Positions 18,179 to 29,454 of a stretch of 64,000 nucleotides of DNA are shown in pieces. The DNA is from Macrosoma leucophasiata (taxonomy: Eukaryota; Arthropoda; Insecta; Lepidoptera; Hedylidae), in contig JAWQUS010000004.1 in assembly GCA_036365455.1 (NCBI GenBank), forward strand, positions 4,285,501 to 4,349,500. The letters run 5' to 3'. Below the pieces are notes generated by a model. It was not told the DNA's origin. It searched no databases and worked only from the letters and a program-made list of their open reading frames with translations. The position numbers were made by a program, and so were the translations under genes. Numbering within the stretch: position 1 is the first letter of the stretch; each line of letters begins with the position of its first letter.

Positions 18179-18415
18179 TTTTTTTTATGTAAGCAAGGAG
18201 GCAAATATGCATGCAGTTCACATCGATCTTAAGTGATGATTGCAGCCTATAGACATCAGATATCAAATGCTGATGCGTTGCCACCCTTGAGTCCTAAGTT
18301 GTTGTCTCTATGATAGTTATTACGAAGCCATACATTACCATCTAACCGGAACACGATAGTGCTGAACACTATTTGGTGGCAGATAGATTACGAAATGTTC
18401 GAGCTCTAGCTAGGG
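18179..18415 (-). mobile_element. Metulj-like SINE, minor subfamily, 5' end lost
   Basis: From a T-run through GCAGTTCACATCGAT and GATAGTTATTACGAAGCC to CTATTTGGTGGCAGATAGAT. The usual ACTGGTGGTAG start is not found. Confidence 0.7.
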
Positions 18416-19197
18416 TCGGCTTAACCTATAGTGCAGGGTGTGCCATACACACGGTCGCCGCCGCCACCCTTAGCATCGTCTTGGACTAAGGTGGCCAACT
18501 TTCTGAAAATAACATGCGGGACTTTTTGTGGATACATAGGGTACGGTGAATGCGGAGTCTTTTGTCAGTATTTTAATTTATTTAATTTTTTAATTTAATT
18601 AATTTTTGTCAGTATATACGTACCAAAATTACATAAAAACACAAAACTTACATACTGAAACCATTTATTTTTTCAATAGTATTTATCATTAGAGTGACAC
18701 TTTTTTACAAGAATGCAAAATGTAACAAAGCGATCACATACACATACACGCAAACAATAGTTATAAAAATATTTTAAACAGAATTCAATATTAAGTACTG
18801 GAAATTAACACCCGCGGATCCCTAAAATGTTGCGAAATTAAAATTATGACATCTTCAGCAGAAAGGAACCAAAACGTCACAAGTGGAATACCGAATGGGA
18901 GCCGTTTCAATGAAAGCCTATGAATGGATATTGCAAAAGAAATGATCACAGATTTTTATTATTATGCTGTTTACGCGCAGTAAAGATTGTGAGCAGTTCA
19001 TAAAGATTTATGGAAAACAAACTACTTCGTGCCCATTTTCGCAAAGTAGAGATTTTTAAACATGATTTCATGCAATATATCTGTCTATCTATCTATACAT
19101 ACAATAGAACAGAGTCTCTCGGCGCGTCTGTCTGCCTGTTAGTCTGTTCCGGATAGTTAGTCTGTTCAGAACGGCTTTTCATGCAATGCAATTTTCG
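18416..19197. other. Intergenic DNA, nothing firmly assigned
   Basis: CTATCTATACATACAATAGA at about 19090 resembles the start of Helitron-type repeats. No gene was seen. Confidence 0.3.
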
Positions 19198-19351
19198 GCA
19201 ATTACCGGGCCGTACATTACCACCTGACCGAAACACGATAGTGCTGAACACTACATCACATTTAGCGGCAAGTAGGTAGGTACATTAGGTAATGCGGTGG
19301 TGCTTACGCCCGCGAGCTCTATTACATATTCTCAGACTGGAGCTCACCAGT
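19198..19351 (-). mobile_element. Metulj-like SINE, 5' half with a small insertion
   Basis: CCGGGCCGTACATTACCACC through GCGGTGGTGCTTACGCCCGC. About 15 extra bases (ATTACATATTCTCAG) lie between GAGCTCT and ACTGGAGCTC. Confidence 0.7.
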
Positions 19352-19904
19352 AAAAACTGTTGACACTATTGTGATATAAAACCTATTTTTACGAAAACTT
19401 GACAGCAGTATGCTTCGTTGCCATTTGCATTTCACGAAAAAAGTTACAATTACTCCTCAGCTTTGTGTAAGATCGTGACTAAGCCAATTACACTCGCGTT
19501 TTATTCTGAAATGAACCGTATAATTTATTATCTTACTTGAAATTTTAGATGCGATGACGGAGTTTAAACACTGGTGTGTTCTATGTAATTTATTGTCAGG
19601 GTATAATGAGGTGGATTTATGGCACTAAACCTGCTCTTTGTGGCATAACAAAAGGCTAAAAAATGTTTTTTAATAGACACTGCGGCATATATCTCAATTT
19701 GTTTGATGTGATGAAATATGAAATGTTGTGGGTTTTGTAGATGACTTATAGTATGGAATATCTTTCTTCTTTGGATGATATTTATAACTAGCGATTCGGC
19801 CGGGCTTTGAAATTATGGAAACTTTTAGCACGAGAACTTAAAATACGTTTTTTAAGCTGTGGCCTAACACTGAGTTCATTTTTTTATATGACGAAATTGT
19901 TTTC
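19352..19904. other. Intergenic DNA, nothing assigned
   Basis: No repeat end or exon was recognised. Confidence 0.35.
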
Positions 19905-19916
19905 AAAATTAATTTT

Positions 19917-19977
19917 ATGTATGTATGTATCTTCACGCCAGGTCCCTAATGGGGTAGGCAGAGAGTGTAGTGTGTGT
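19917..19977 (-). mobile_element. LINE family A, 61-bp stub
   Basis: Only the 3' end (ATGTATCTTCACGCCAGG...) is present. It has a perfect 12-bp TSD AAAATTAATTTT (19905-19916, 19978-19989). Confidence 0.88.
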
Positions 19978-19989
19978 AAAATTAATTTT

Positions 19990-20565
19990 CCATTTATTTA
20001 TTCTAGTATATGAATAAAGAGAGACGGTATTAAAATAAAGGCCTCTACTCCTGACTCCGTCACTGAAGCTCTACCACCAAAATCACCAAATCACCTACAG
20101 CCGAACATAGAACTTCTTTTTTTGTGGTAGGTTACATCACAAATAGCGAAATCTGCATCCAATTATCTACGGACAGATATAAAAAATATAAAAAATTGTC
20201 CAACAATCTCATTTATACAATTTGTACAGTAATTATTTTTCTACAACATGGCGTGTTTATTTTTGACATGCGATAAAGTAGATTCCCATTCCATTAGCGA
20301 CTGCGAGATCTTAGGCCACTTAAAATATCTAGACTGGAATTAAAACCTAAGTGTGGTGAGTGTTGCCTGAATACCTAGTTAATTGAACGGTGGTATGTTA
20401 ACTTTGTTTTATTTCTGCGGACGTGACTGAATTGCTTTTTAGATAACAATTCCTTTTAGTTTCTCTGAACTTTAATATTAGATACGTACCTATATACACA
20501 TAATCAAACGAAATGTGTTTATGTATGTAAAATAAATCTATGGTTGTAAGTTGATAAGTTTTTTT
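19990..20565. other. Intergenic DNA with a SINE scrap
   Basis: ACTCCGTCACTGAAGCTCTA (about 20054) is the start of a Metulj-like SINE in minus orientation. The rest is unassigned. Confidence 0.35.
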
Positions 20566-20690
20566 CTTTTTCTTATGTAATGGAAGTGTTAAACAAGCAT
20601 AGATACAGTTATAGACACCCACACAAAGACTAAGGTCAAAATGCAGATGACCTCTATGCCGGATATTACAGGGCCGTACAAGTAAAGGTT
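20566..20690 (-). mobile_element. Metulj-like SINE fragment
   Basis: ATGTAATGGAAGTG through ACACAAAGACTAAGGTC to ATTACAGGGCCGTACA, with gaps. Confidence 0.65.
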
Positions 20691-20974
20691 GAATGTTAGT
20701 GTTCACTTTTTAAGATATCACGGCACAAAAACTCAGTTGATTTCTTTTCAATGTAAATGAAAAACTCTTATAAGATCTTATTTGAGACTTTCTAGAAACA
20801 CTTTCCAGTAGGCACTTCTACTTTGTTACGTACTTAGGTACTACTCATTTTATTAAAACATCGGGGCATCGTGACTTGCGACCAAATGGTGCTAAACCCC
20901 TGACTGTGAATTGTATGGCAAAATCAAAACATAAAATATTGTTTTTTTCAATTTTTTTCGCCATAACACATGTA

Positions 20975-21212
20975 TAGGTCGCGCCACGTAAAAAGAACGC
21001 TGGAAGAAAGTAGAAGGGATGTGTTCGCGCATCGGTACACTCGCGCACGAAAGTACTAGCCCTATTGGTTTATTTTTGATCTAGCTTTCGCTTGCGGTTT
21101 CGTGTATTGGTAGGCAGATTGAAAACTATATTACATAGAATAACATAAAATAAAATAAAAACACATGACGCGCAGCTTGACCGCCAGCGTTCTTTTTACC
21201 TGGCGCGACCTA
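20975..21212. mobile_element. MITE with TAGGTCGCGCC termini and TA duplication
   Basis: About 30-bp terminal inverted repeats (TAGGTCGCGCC, GTAAAAAGAACGCTGG) with one mismatch, flanked by TA on each side. This fits a Tc1/mariner-type element. Confidence 0.8.
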
Positions 21213-21382
21213 TATGTAAGTATTAGATATACCTACCTTTTAAAAAAAATGGAATGAAAAAATTGACTTCGGGCAGGGATCGAATCTGCGACCTCAGGAT
21301 AAGCAGTTCAGTCCCCTTTGTAGTAGTGGTAAGCGGAAACGGTAGTTTCGTTGTAACCAGAATAACGAGTAGGGGGTAGGAA

Positions 21383-22900
21383 GGGGAGACCGAGGATAGT
21401 TGTGACAATTTTTACTTTAATGGCCATATCTCGGTCAAGAAACATCTTACAGTTATGATCTATGTTAATTCATGTAGCACCATTCCTTCTCGTTGCAAAA
21501 TAATCAACAAAATTAATTGAAGTATCATAGTTTCTGCGAAAATCAACAAAAACAAATGCAACTCCCTCTGTCACAACTCTCCTATCACCGAGGTGAGTTG
21601 TGACAGGGACCGAGATAAGTTGTGACAGCTTTTTATTTAGACTGTTTGATTATATAAAAGGACCATTATAGAAAATACAAATAAAACAAACAATTTCATT
21701 TGCAAAAAAGTACTGATAATCACCTTTTAGAACATTAAATACCAAAAAAACATAACACTTGTAACGAGAAATAATACCCTATAAGTATCTAATATATGGC
21801 ACCGTTTTAAGGTAAATTACAGTGTAGCGTCCACTACATTAAGGCGCCAACTAGTGGAACACAGACGAAACCACACACAGTACTTGTCTAGCACGATAGA
21901 TGGCGTGCATTCAAATTACATCGCACATACGAAGATTTCTCAAGAGTTGGCATATATACAACTTCTCAACGTCAATCGTTGGGCCGCGGCCCGCCAGGCG
22001 CTATCACCTCGCCTGGTCGGAGGATCCTCCCTTTTCGTCGGAGGAACATTTCCACCCGGAGAAGTTTCTCCACAACCGTACTATCCGTCAAAAATCTTCA
22101 TTTAATCTCATATACAATTATGGCAAACGTATTGCAACTTGTCTCCAGTAGGTACAATTTACATGTGATCAGTCCTTGCATTCTAGGCATTGGACCCCCT
22201 GCTCATTTGATTTGATGTTTTCAAATAGTCACTTATTATATTCCTCTCATAAATGGTATAACCCATTGATGAAGCCTTGCCTACTGGGTTTGCTTGATAA
22301 GCGTGTTTCTTCGTAAATATATCATGACAGAGACATGTAGTTAAGATTGTAAGAGGACGCGACATCTCTTGGACATTTATCTCGTATCGTCACGTAACCT
22401 CTTCAAATTCCGTCATCCATTCCTCATCAGTCGTATTCTGCATTCTGAAACCAAGAACGTTGTCTTTTAGCACGCAACACATCACATCGCAAAAAATGAA
22501 GTCAGATAGGAGAGTTGTGACAGGCTGTCACAACTCGCCTAGTTACTCAAAATGATGACTTGGTCCAAATAATAATTCATATTTTCTAGACACGATACAA
22601 ACACAAAAGATTGATGCAACATTTTGAGTCTTGAATAACCACACAACTTAAGAAAATATAACACAACAATCAACATGTAATAAGGGATGATATAAATTTG
22701 ATAATTTTTTTAAAGAAAAACTTACTTTTCGCATATTTTTTCACGCAGATGTCATAATTTGATAACCGGTTCTTGTACGACGCCAGCGAGTACTAAGTCA
22801 AGTAGCGCATCTCTCAAGTCGCAAACGAGCGTTGAAACCAGCTCGCTAACGATTATAGGTACGGTAACTTACCTTTGTCACAACTCTCCTAGGTCTCCCC
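21383..22900. mobile_element. 1.5-kb unnamed inverted-repeat element with GTTGTGACA boxes
   Basis: The terminal repeats start GGGGAGACC and contain AGTTGTGACAA (21383-21408 and the complement at 22875-22900), with two mismatches in 26. The GTTGTGACA core recurs internally near 21570, 21595, 21620, 22512 and 22526 in both orientations. No long reading frame and no clear TSD. Also contains a GC-rich patch at about 21980-22070. Confidence 0.65.
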
Positions 22901-23129
22901 TACGCGGGTCGTGTTAGGGTCAGGGCTGACAGATGGACCTGTATCTTTAGGCAGACAGACAAACAGACGCACGAGTGATCGAAGAGAGATACGGAACCCA
23001 AAAAAGTGAAATTATTAGTTGATTGTCCACTATTTGTCGTCATTTTAAAAATCTAGATCCTTATAAAATTATATCTTGAAAAATACAGTGAGCTCAAAAT
23101 AAATAATAATTTATATTCATTCATAAATA

Positions 23130-23218
23130 ATAATAAAATAATAATAATGGCAACCCATTATACGTCCCACTGCTGGGCACGAGTCTCTCCCCTTTTTGGG
23201 AGGAGGCCTGGAGCTTAC
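23130..23218 (-). mobile_element. 5S-derived SINE, 3' end only
   Basis: About 89 bp of tail (GGCAACCCATTATACGTCCC, GGGCACGAGTCTCTCCCC). It has a perfect 11-bp TSD ATTCATAAATA (23119-23129, 23219-23229), which shows a 5'-truncated retroposition. Confidence 0.85.
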
Positions 23219-23312
23219 ATTCATAAATAGTTCCGATAAAATATGGCATGCACTAACATGACCACACGTCTTGCTTTGGGTGGGACAATCCCTATCAAAA
23301 AACAAAAAGTCT

Positions 23313-23559
23313 CAGGGGGTCGACCGCCTAACGAAATCGTCGTCGAAATCGACGTCGCTGTCAAATTTTCATCTCAATTTATGCCTCTTTTAAAAGCAAT
23401 AACAATAATGTAACTATAATTATCTCTTATTTATCACATACGGAAGCAAGAATATTACTCAGATTAACACTATTGCTTCTAAATTAGGAATAAATTGACT
23501 TAAAATTTTGACAGCGACGTAGACTTCGACGACGATTTCGTTAGGCGGTTCACCCCCAG
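23313..23559. mobile_element. MITE with long terminal repeats (ACCGCCTAACGAAATCG)
   Basis: Arms of about 50 bp contain ACCGCCTAACGAAATCGTCG and ACGTCGCTGTCAAA. The outer ends CAGGGGG/CCCCCAG extend the pairing. No TSD resolved. Confidence 0.8.
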
Positions 23560-24352
23560 GTCTGCTCAACGAAGCGCATCGTCTCGCGTCTCGCATTTGC
23601 AAGTAGAACATACTGTAAAACTAAATTAATCTGGGACCATTTATTTCTAACAATTTTCATCATAATATTAAACCTACATACTTGAAAGCACTTCCGACTA
23701 TTTTTTTATGTTATGATGGTTGCAAATAAACTGTTCTGTGTAATAAAAGTTTAGGTTTAATGACATTTATTTACTCAAAAAGAACATCGTTCACTTACAT
23801 TGAACTTAGTAACATTACATAATTATTATTTAACATTTCAGTAATCGGCGGACTGTTTTAAAATATACTATTAGTGATATTTTTCTTTATTTTTTTTAAA
23901 TACAATGATAACTATTTACAGGCTTTTATTGAGTCTGGTAAATTATTGTATAACTGTGCACCCTCAAAAGTAATACATCTACTTTTACGTTGGTCATAAT
24001 CATAAGTGAATAGGTACTGCAGCCTTAAGACATCTTTACAAAAACCGAAGTCCCAAAGTAAGTACAGTATATACCTATAGTGATAAGTTATTTATTACAC
24101 TTTAATTCTGCAGACGTCCCGTTTCGAGATCGCTAAATGGCCACACTAATCATACCAGCCATTACTCTGTTTATTTTACATGTCGTAAACAATGTTTATT
24201 TAATCGGGATTCGAATCGACTGCCCAGTTATGAGTTTGTGTCGGAAAATAAACATATCGACTGACTTTTTCTGATGGTTTTAATTTTCATGAAGCGGAAG
24301 AATTCTGTAATATGTATAAGTAGTTCAAGAAGAGAGCGAGTTCTACGATGCA
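23560..24352. other. Intergenic DNA, nothing assigned
   Basis: No exon or repeat terminus was recognised. Confidence 0.35.
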
Positions 24353-24642
24353 TTTTTTTTTTTTTATGTAATGGAAGTGGTAAACAAGCATGCAGTTCAC
24401 ATTGATGTTAAGTGATGACTGCAGCCTATAGACACCCACACAAAGACCAAGGTCAAAATGCAGATGCATTACCACTCCTGAGGCCTAAGGTCTTATGCCT
24501 CTGTGCCGGAAATTACAGGGCCGTACATTACCACCTGACCGGAACACGATAGTGTTGAACACTACCATTTAGCGGCAAGTATATTAGGTAATGCGGTGGT
24601 GCCTACGCCCGCGAGCTCCGTCACTGGAGCTCTACCACCAGT
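24353..24642 (-). mobile_element. Metulj-like SINE, full length, major subfamily
   Basis: Complete from a T12-type tail to CTCTACCACCAGT. A good reference copy. The start folds with stem GAGCTCC/GGAGCTC and loop AGTGAC. Confidence 0.9.
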
Positions 24643-24794
24643 TTGTAGGTATATTAATAGGCTTTTTTATATGAATGTTTAATAGATAGACTTTGTGTAT
24701 GTAGATATGTACTTATAAGTAACTATCTTATGTAATTACGCACGCATTACCTAATTAATTTACATACCGCCCAACGGTAGTGTTCAGTTTCGGC

Positions 24795-25173
24795 GGGAAC
24801 CTTGAAAGAGGCGTATGGTGCTCTTATTTTATTTCATTTTCTTGGTGTATTTTTAAGTTATATTGAATAAAGTTGGTGGCATTTTGTTTGATATAGGTTT
24901 ATTACAGTGCCCGTGTATAGTGAAATAGAATAACAGTGCGAAAACACGACCTTTCAGGTTGCCTCCAAAACTTCAATGTAAATGTTCTGGTAAAGTAGCC
25001 ATCGCTTTACTCGAATAACTTGACTGTAACTCACTTGACTGACATATATTATACTTGATACTTACTTATCATACTTGATGACTATATTAAACTAACTTTT
25101 ACGCTGCTTAAATAAATACGAAATATCGTTTTACTCGACACTGGCAATATGCGTAATAGCGATGCCATAATAA
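24795..25173 (-). repeat. Dispersed repeat X
   Basis: Inverted relative to 59743-60100 and similar over most of its length (TTGAAAGAGGCGT, GGTTGCCTCCAAAACTTC, CGATATTTCGT, GGCAATATGCGTAATAG). Could be a solo LTR or a MITE; no TG...CA ends or TSD was confirmed. Confidence 0.6.
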
Positions 25174-25193
25174 TAAAAAAGTCTCAACTATCA

Positions 25194-25418
25194 AACGGTA
25201 GTGTTCCATACTATCGGGTCAGGTGGTAATGGACGGTTCTGTAATTGCCGGCACAGAGGCATAAAACCTTAGGAGACAGAAGTGGTAACTGGCCACGCAT
25301 CTACATTGAAATTTCTGATTTCGTGTAGGAGTTGATAAGCTACATACAGTATTACTTATCATGAATGTAAACTGCATGTTTGTTTGCCAATTCATGACAT
25401 TAAAAAACATATTGCACG
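25194..25418 (+). mobile_element. Metulj-like SINE, decayed
   Basis: AACGGTAGTGTTCCATACTA through CCGGCACAGAGGCATAAAAC to CTGCATGTTTGTTTGCC. The middle is scrambled and the first about 60 bp are missing. Confidence 0.65.
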
Positions 25419-25443
25419 TCCATGTTAAGGTCATTGATTTACA

Positions 25444-25872
25444 TTTTTTTTATGTAATGGAAGTGGCAAACAAGCATGCAGTTCACATTGGTGTTAAATG
25501 ATTACTGCAGCCTATAGACACTTACACAAAGACCAAGGTCAAAATACAGATGTGTTACCACTCCTGAGGCCTAAGGTGTTATGAAATGAAATGAAAAATG
25601 ATTTATTCTTTGGCTTACACATCAAGAACAAAATAAATAAATAAAATAATAAAGATGAATACTCATTAACTACAATGCCATAGTTAAGTAGTAGCTATGC
25701 AGATATGCTCAATGTGTGAAGCCAAAAAAATGGAACCCATCTCAGCATTATGCTGTAGCCGAGACTACAGCGCTGGTATTCTGATGGGCCCGACAAAGGT
25801 ATGATTACGAACCCCAAAAATAGTACTAATAAAAAAAATAATTTAAAAAGCCACATACAAATGTGTGTTATG
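25444..25872 (-). mobile_element. Metulj-like SINE cut by a LINE tail
   Basis: The SINE runs from its tail to GGTGTTATG, where a LINE fragment (25584-25864) intervenes. GTGTTATG recurs at 25865-25872, after which SINE similarity is soon lost. Confidence 0.65.
25584..25864 (-). mobile_element. Short 5'-truncated LINE tail with 8-bp TSD
   Basis: On the minus strand it ends in CATTTCATTTCAT repeats. It contains GTCTCGGCTACAGCATAATG and GCTTCACACATTGAGCATAT, familiar from lepidopteran R1/Jockey-like LINE ends. Flanked by GTGTTATG. Confidence 0.65.
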
Positions 25873-26191
25873 CCTATATATGTGAAAATATAGTCTCTCC
25901 TATTCGCACACAAATTATAGCTAGGTCCTCCTCAATAAGTTCTTGCCCACTCCAATCTAAGCGACACCTAATATTGCGATGACCTAATTACAACGTATAA
26001 TCCTAAGCATAGACAAACGGAACCTATCGGTATCAGAAATAGCTGGTCGTAACGTTGCGTTCAGAATTGGAATCGGCGCGGGCGACTCGCAAAACATCCT
26101 GCAAGGAAACAGTGCGCGTGCCGCGTAAACTTCCTGCGACGTGACTTGGATTCATGAAACTATGAAAATTTGGTTGTGGTATATTTTGACG

Positions 26192-26420
26192 ACCCTATTA
26201 GTCCAGCGGTGGGAAACCGTTTGATTCGAAGGGTCGTGGGTTCGATCCCCGCACTGGAACAAATATTTGTAAGGCCTACAGATATTTGTTGCGGTTCTAG
26301 GTGTTTATGTTTGTGCACAAACACCCAGTGTTTGTATGTGTACAACGGCATCCACGACACAGGTTTATATAATACCTAATGTGGAGTTGTGAGTGGTAAA
26401 CATATTTAAAAAAAAAGTGA
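26192..26420 (+). mobile_element. tRNA-derived SINE T2
   Basis: Head GACCCTATTAGTCCAGCGGT, B box GGGTTCGATCCCCGC, then body CTACAGATATTTGT, GTACAACGGCATCCACGAC and an A9 tail. Confidence 0.75.
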
Positions 26421-26608
26421 TTTGTGTGTCCATGAAACCAAAAGCGACAGCAAAAAGAGACAGACATATAAATTCATAAGATTTAACATGGGAGTAAATG
26501 AAATAGGAAGCATAATACGGTGTCTCTTTGGAAAGTTTTTGAAGTTTTCACATCTACCTCGTGTATTACCCGATGCGCACAAACATGTTTTAATTGTAAT
26601 ATTTTATG

Positions 26609-26690
26609 TTTTTTTATGCCATGATGTGGCAAACAAGCACACAGTTCACATTGATTGTAAGTAATACTGTAGTTTATAAACATTTACATG
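26609..26690 (-). mobile_element. Metulj-like SINE, 3' fragment
   Basis: GATGTGGCAAACAAGCACAC and the following 40 bases match the tail end only. Confidence 0.6.
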
Positions 26691-26708
26691 AAACCAGAGA
26701 TTTCAATG

Positions 26709-26996
26709 TTTTTTTTTATGTTACCAATGTGTCAAACAAGCACTCAGTTCACATTGATGTTAAGTGATGACTGCAGCTTAAAGACACACACACAAAGTCC
26801 AGAGGTCAAAATGCAGATGCGTTGCTACCCCTGAGACCTTAGTTATAATGTCTCTGTGATAGTTATAATGGAGCCATATATTACCATCTAACTGGAATAC
26901 GATAGTGCTGAACACTACCATTTAGCGGCAGATAAAATAAGGTAATGCGGTGGTGCCTAAGCCCTCGAGCTGCTTCACTGGAACTCTACCACCAGT
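26709..26996 (-). mobile_element. Metulj-like SINE, full length, minor subfamily
   Basis: Contains the minor-subfamily traits GATAGTTATAATGGAGCC, CCATCTAACTGG, GGCAGATAAAATAAGG and CCCTCGAGCTGC. Complete from tail to CTCTACCACCAGT. Confidence 0.88.
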
Positions 26997-27104
26997 GTAG
27001 TCACTTGTTCTTATTGTTCATTAATTTTTTGTCACTACTTAATCTTGCTCAATGATTCCTTTGCTTAAAACTCGTTTTAACAATTTAAATCGTCACTATC
27101 GTGT

Positions 27105-27290
27105 TCAGCGGTGTGAGACAACCGTTTGATTCGTAGGGCCGTGGGTTCGATCCCCGCACCGGGACAAATATTTTTATGGTCTACAGATATTTATTTCGGG
27201 TGTTTTTGTTTGTGTATTGAGTGTACAACGGCACCCACACTACCCCATATACCTAGTGTGGGGCTGTGAGTGACGTATTTCTCATCGTAT
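27105..27290 (+). mobile_element. tRNA-derived SINE T2
   Basis: GGGCCGTGGGTTCGATCCCC, ACAGATATTTATTTCGGG and GTACAACGGCACCCAC in the usual order. The first bases of the head are degraded. Confidence 0.7.
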
Positions 27291-27639
27291 TTTATAGGCT
27301 GCCGACATTCCTATCTATTTTATAACTACTACTATTAATTTGCGTTCTTGTAACTGCTCCATCAATTCATTAAAAAATGTGAATTACTAGGCTTCTAAAT
27401 GAACTATAATATTATTGAAATAAAGGAATACCTACTGCCTTATCCATTTGCTTCTCACCTCAATGTTCGTACTTCTTTGTTAGCCGCTTCTATATTCGCG
27501 TAAGTAATCCTACTGTAATTATAACGTGCTATTATTAAGTATATTGGTATTATTTCACTCATTTATTCTTATTCTTATTTAGTATTTTTTTACATACGTA
27601 GTTATAAAAAAAAAACAAAAATATATAAAAAAATAAAAA

Positions 27640-27815
27640 ATAGTGCGCCGCCGGCAGTGGGAACAGGGTCCAAGCTGTCGGTGGTTAGGGTCACAGAGAC
27701 AGGAACCTCCTCACTATACGTGCCGTGCCGAGAAGTGCCGCCTTCTGTATCAGACCCTTGATCCAACTTCCTAACTTGAGCCTCTTGAGATGTTGGTCGA
27801 GGCTCTTTGCTTTGG
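27640..27815 (-). mobile_element. LINE ORF C-terminus, R1/Jockey-like
   Basis: The minus strand reads LKRLKLGSWIKGLIQKAALL and GTARIVRRFLSL, a pattern I associate with the end of R1/Jockey-type LINE proteins. A stop follows at once. Confidence 0.5.
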
Positions 27816-27978
27816 TATTATATTTATTATTTTTGTCATAAGACTTTACTGAAAGTATCAATCACCCCGTATTACTGCATTATAAAAAGCTTATCGCGAA
27901 TATGTAATAAAAATTGTTTTTTTAAAATATCGTCCACTTCACGGCAATATGACTCCGAAAAATCTTTTCAAAATTTTT

Positions 27979-28265
27979 ACTGGTGGTAGAGCTCCAGTGA
28001 CGGAGCTCGCGGGCGTAGGCACCACCGCATTACCTAATTTACTTGCCGCTAAATGGTAGTGTTCAGCATTATCGTGTTCCGGTCAGGTGGTAATGTACGG
28101 CCCTGTAATTTCCGGCACAGAGGCATAACACCTTAGGCCTCAGGAGTGGTAACGCATCTGCATTTTGGCCTTGGTCTTCATGTGGGTGTCTATAGGCTGC
28201 AGTCATCACTTAACATCAATGTGAACTGCAAGCTTGTTTGCCACTTACATGAAAAAAAAAAAAAA
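27979..28265 (+). mobile_element. Metulj-like SINE, full length
   Basis: ACTGGTGGTAGAGCTCC to a tail of fourteen A residues. Major subfamily. Confidence 0.88.
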
Positions 28266-28529
28266 TCACTGCTGCAATTTATCTGCAATTGCGCACTTGG
28301 CCGCTCCTACATATTTTCGTTCCGCCCCGATAACGTACTAGGACTACTAGGTACATGTAATATATAAATATCAAATAAAACTGGTTTCTTTCTTATTATT
28401 ATGATAAACGGGAGCCAAATAAAATCGGCCGCAAATAAGAGTTGCTGGCTGTTAAAGATAAAATAATTTAATTAAAAACACTTGCGGTTAAATTTCGATA
28501 GGCAACCTATTGAATATATATTACCATTT

Positions 28530-28645
28530 TTTTTCTCTCACTACCAATGGTTGACTGGCAGAGAGCGCTTTTAGCGTTAAGAGCGCCATTTGCTCATATG
28601 TTTTATATGTTGTGGCAATAAAGATTGAATAAATAAATAAATATT
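28530..28645 (+). mobile_element. LINE 3' tail
   Basis: CAATGGTTGACTGGCAGAGA, GCGTTAAGAGCGCC and AATAAAGATTGAATAAATAAA form a typical LINE tail. 62200-62285 is related. Confidence 0.55.
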
Positions 28646-29019
28646 ATCTAGATTATAAATATGCGTAAAAATTAAGTGTTCAACATATCTGGATGAACGA
28701 AATGATTCTGCAGTGGGACCCTACCCTAACCTATAACGTTCATTCGTACAAAATTGTCGATAGCACGTCCAACCAATCTGCATTTGTTATTAGGAAATCT
28801 CCACAACACCCACAACAGTTCCACATGAAACATTGCTTTTGCCTAGAACTGCATAAATACTATTAGAATAACAAAACAGGGTAAACAGTTATAATCTCAA
28901 TTCCACGAGTCGCCAAATAAACCTATAAATTGACTTGATTTAACCGCGGCTATTTATAAATGTTCTGCTGACAGTTCGCCAGCTAGTTGGTTTATGTTTT
29001 AGTTCAGATTAAGCTTAGG

Positions 29020-29365
29020 CTTGCGCATGGCCCGGCGGCTGGTGTAGATCGTAGGCGATCTACTCGGTTAAGCACTACCGGCGCGGTTGGGTAGTGTGAT
29101 GGGTGACCGCTAGTGGCAAATTAAATGCGCATTTCCGTGCTTCGGAGGGCACGTTAAGCCGTCGGTCCCGCAGTCGTTAAACCTTATCGGAGGCCTTATG
29201 GGCGGTTTGAAAACATCCGATAGCGGGTTGGCCACGAGGTGGGTACCTCCACCAATCCGCATTGGAGCAGCGTGGTGGAGTAAGCTCCAGGCCTCCCCCC
29301 AAAAAGGGGAGAGACTCGTGCCCAGCAGTGGGACGTATAATGGGTTGCCATTATTATTATTATTA
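29020..29365 (+). mobile_element. 5S-derived SINE, full length
   Basis: Perfect 10-bp TSD TAAGCTTAGG (29010-29019, 29366-29375). The head matches 5S rRNA (GGTTAAGCACTACCGGCGCG, GTGATGGGTGACCGC). It ends GGGTTGCC(ATT)n. Confidence 0.9.
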
Positions 29366-29454
29366 TAAGCTTAGGATATAATCATTGTCGTATCTAGCTG
29401 GGAGATAGTGAAGTGAAAAAGTTGAAAATGGTGAAATATAGAGATATCGTTTTT

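Larger units (their letters stand above)
27925..28740 (+). repeat. Repeat family Y with two nested insertions
   Basis: AAATATCGTCCACTTCACGG at the left, CGGCCGCAAATAAG in the middle and GATGAACGAAATGATTCTGC at the right match 44.9-45.6 kb. A SINE (27979-28265) and a LINE tail (about 28530-28645) are inserted. Confidence 0.6.

Noticed and set aside
21979..22215. Overlapping frames in a GC-rich patch
   Set aside because: Three frames are open at once because of base composition; no motif, and the patch lies inside the unnamed inverted-repeat element.
28146..28367. Recurrent HLHFDLGLCVGVYRLQSSLN peptide in several frames
   Set aside because: It is the translated Metulj-like SINE, seen in many copies; not a protein family.
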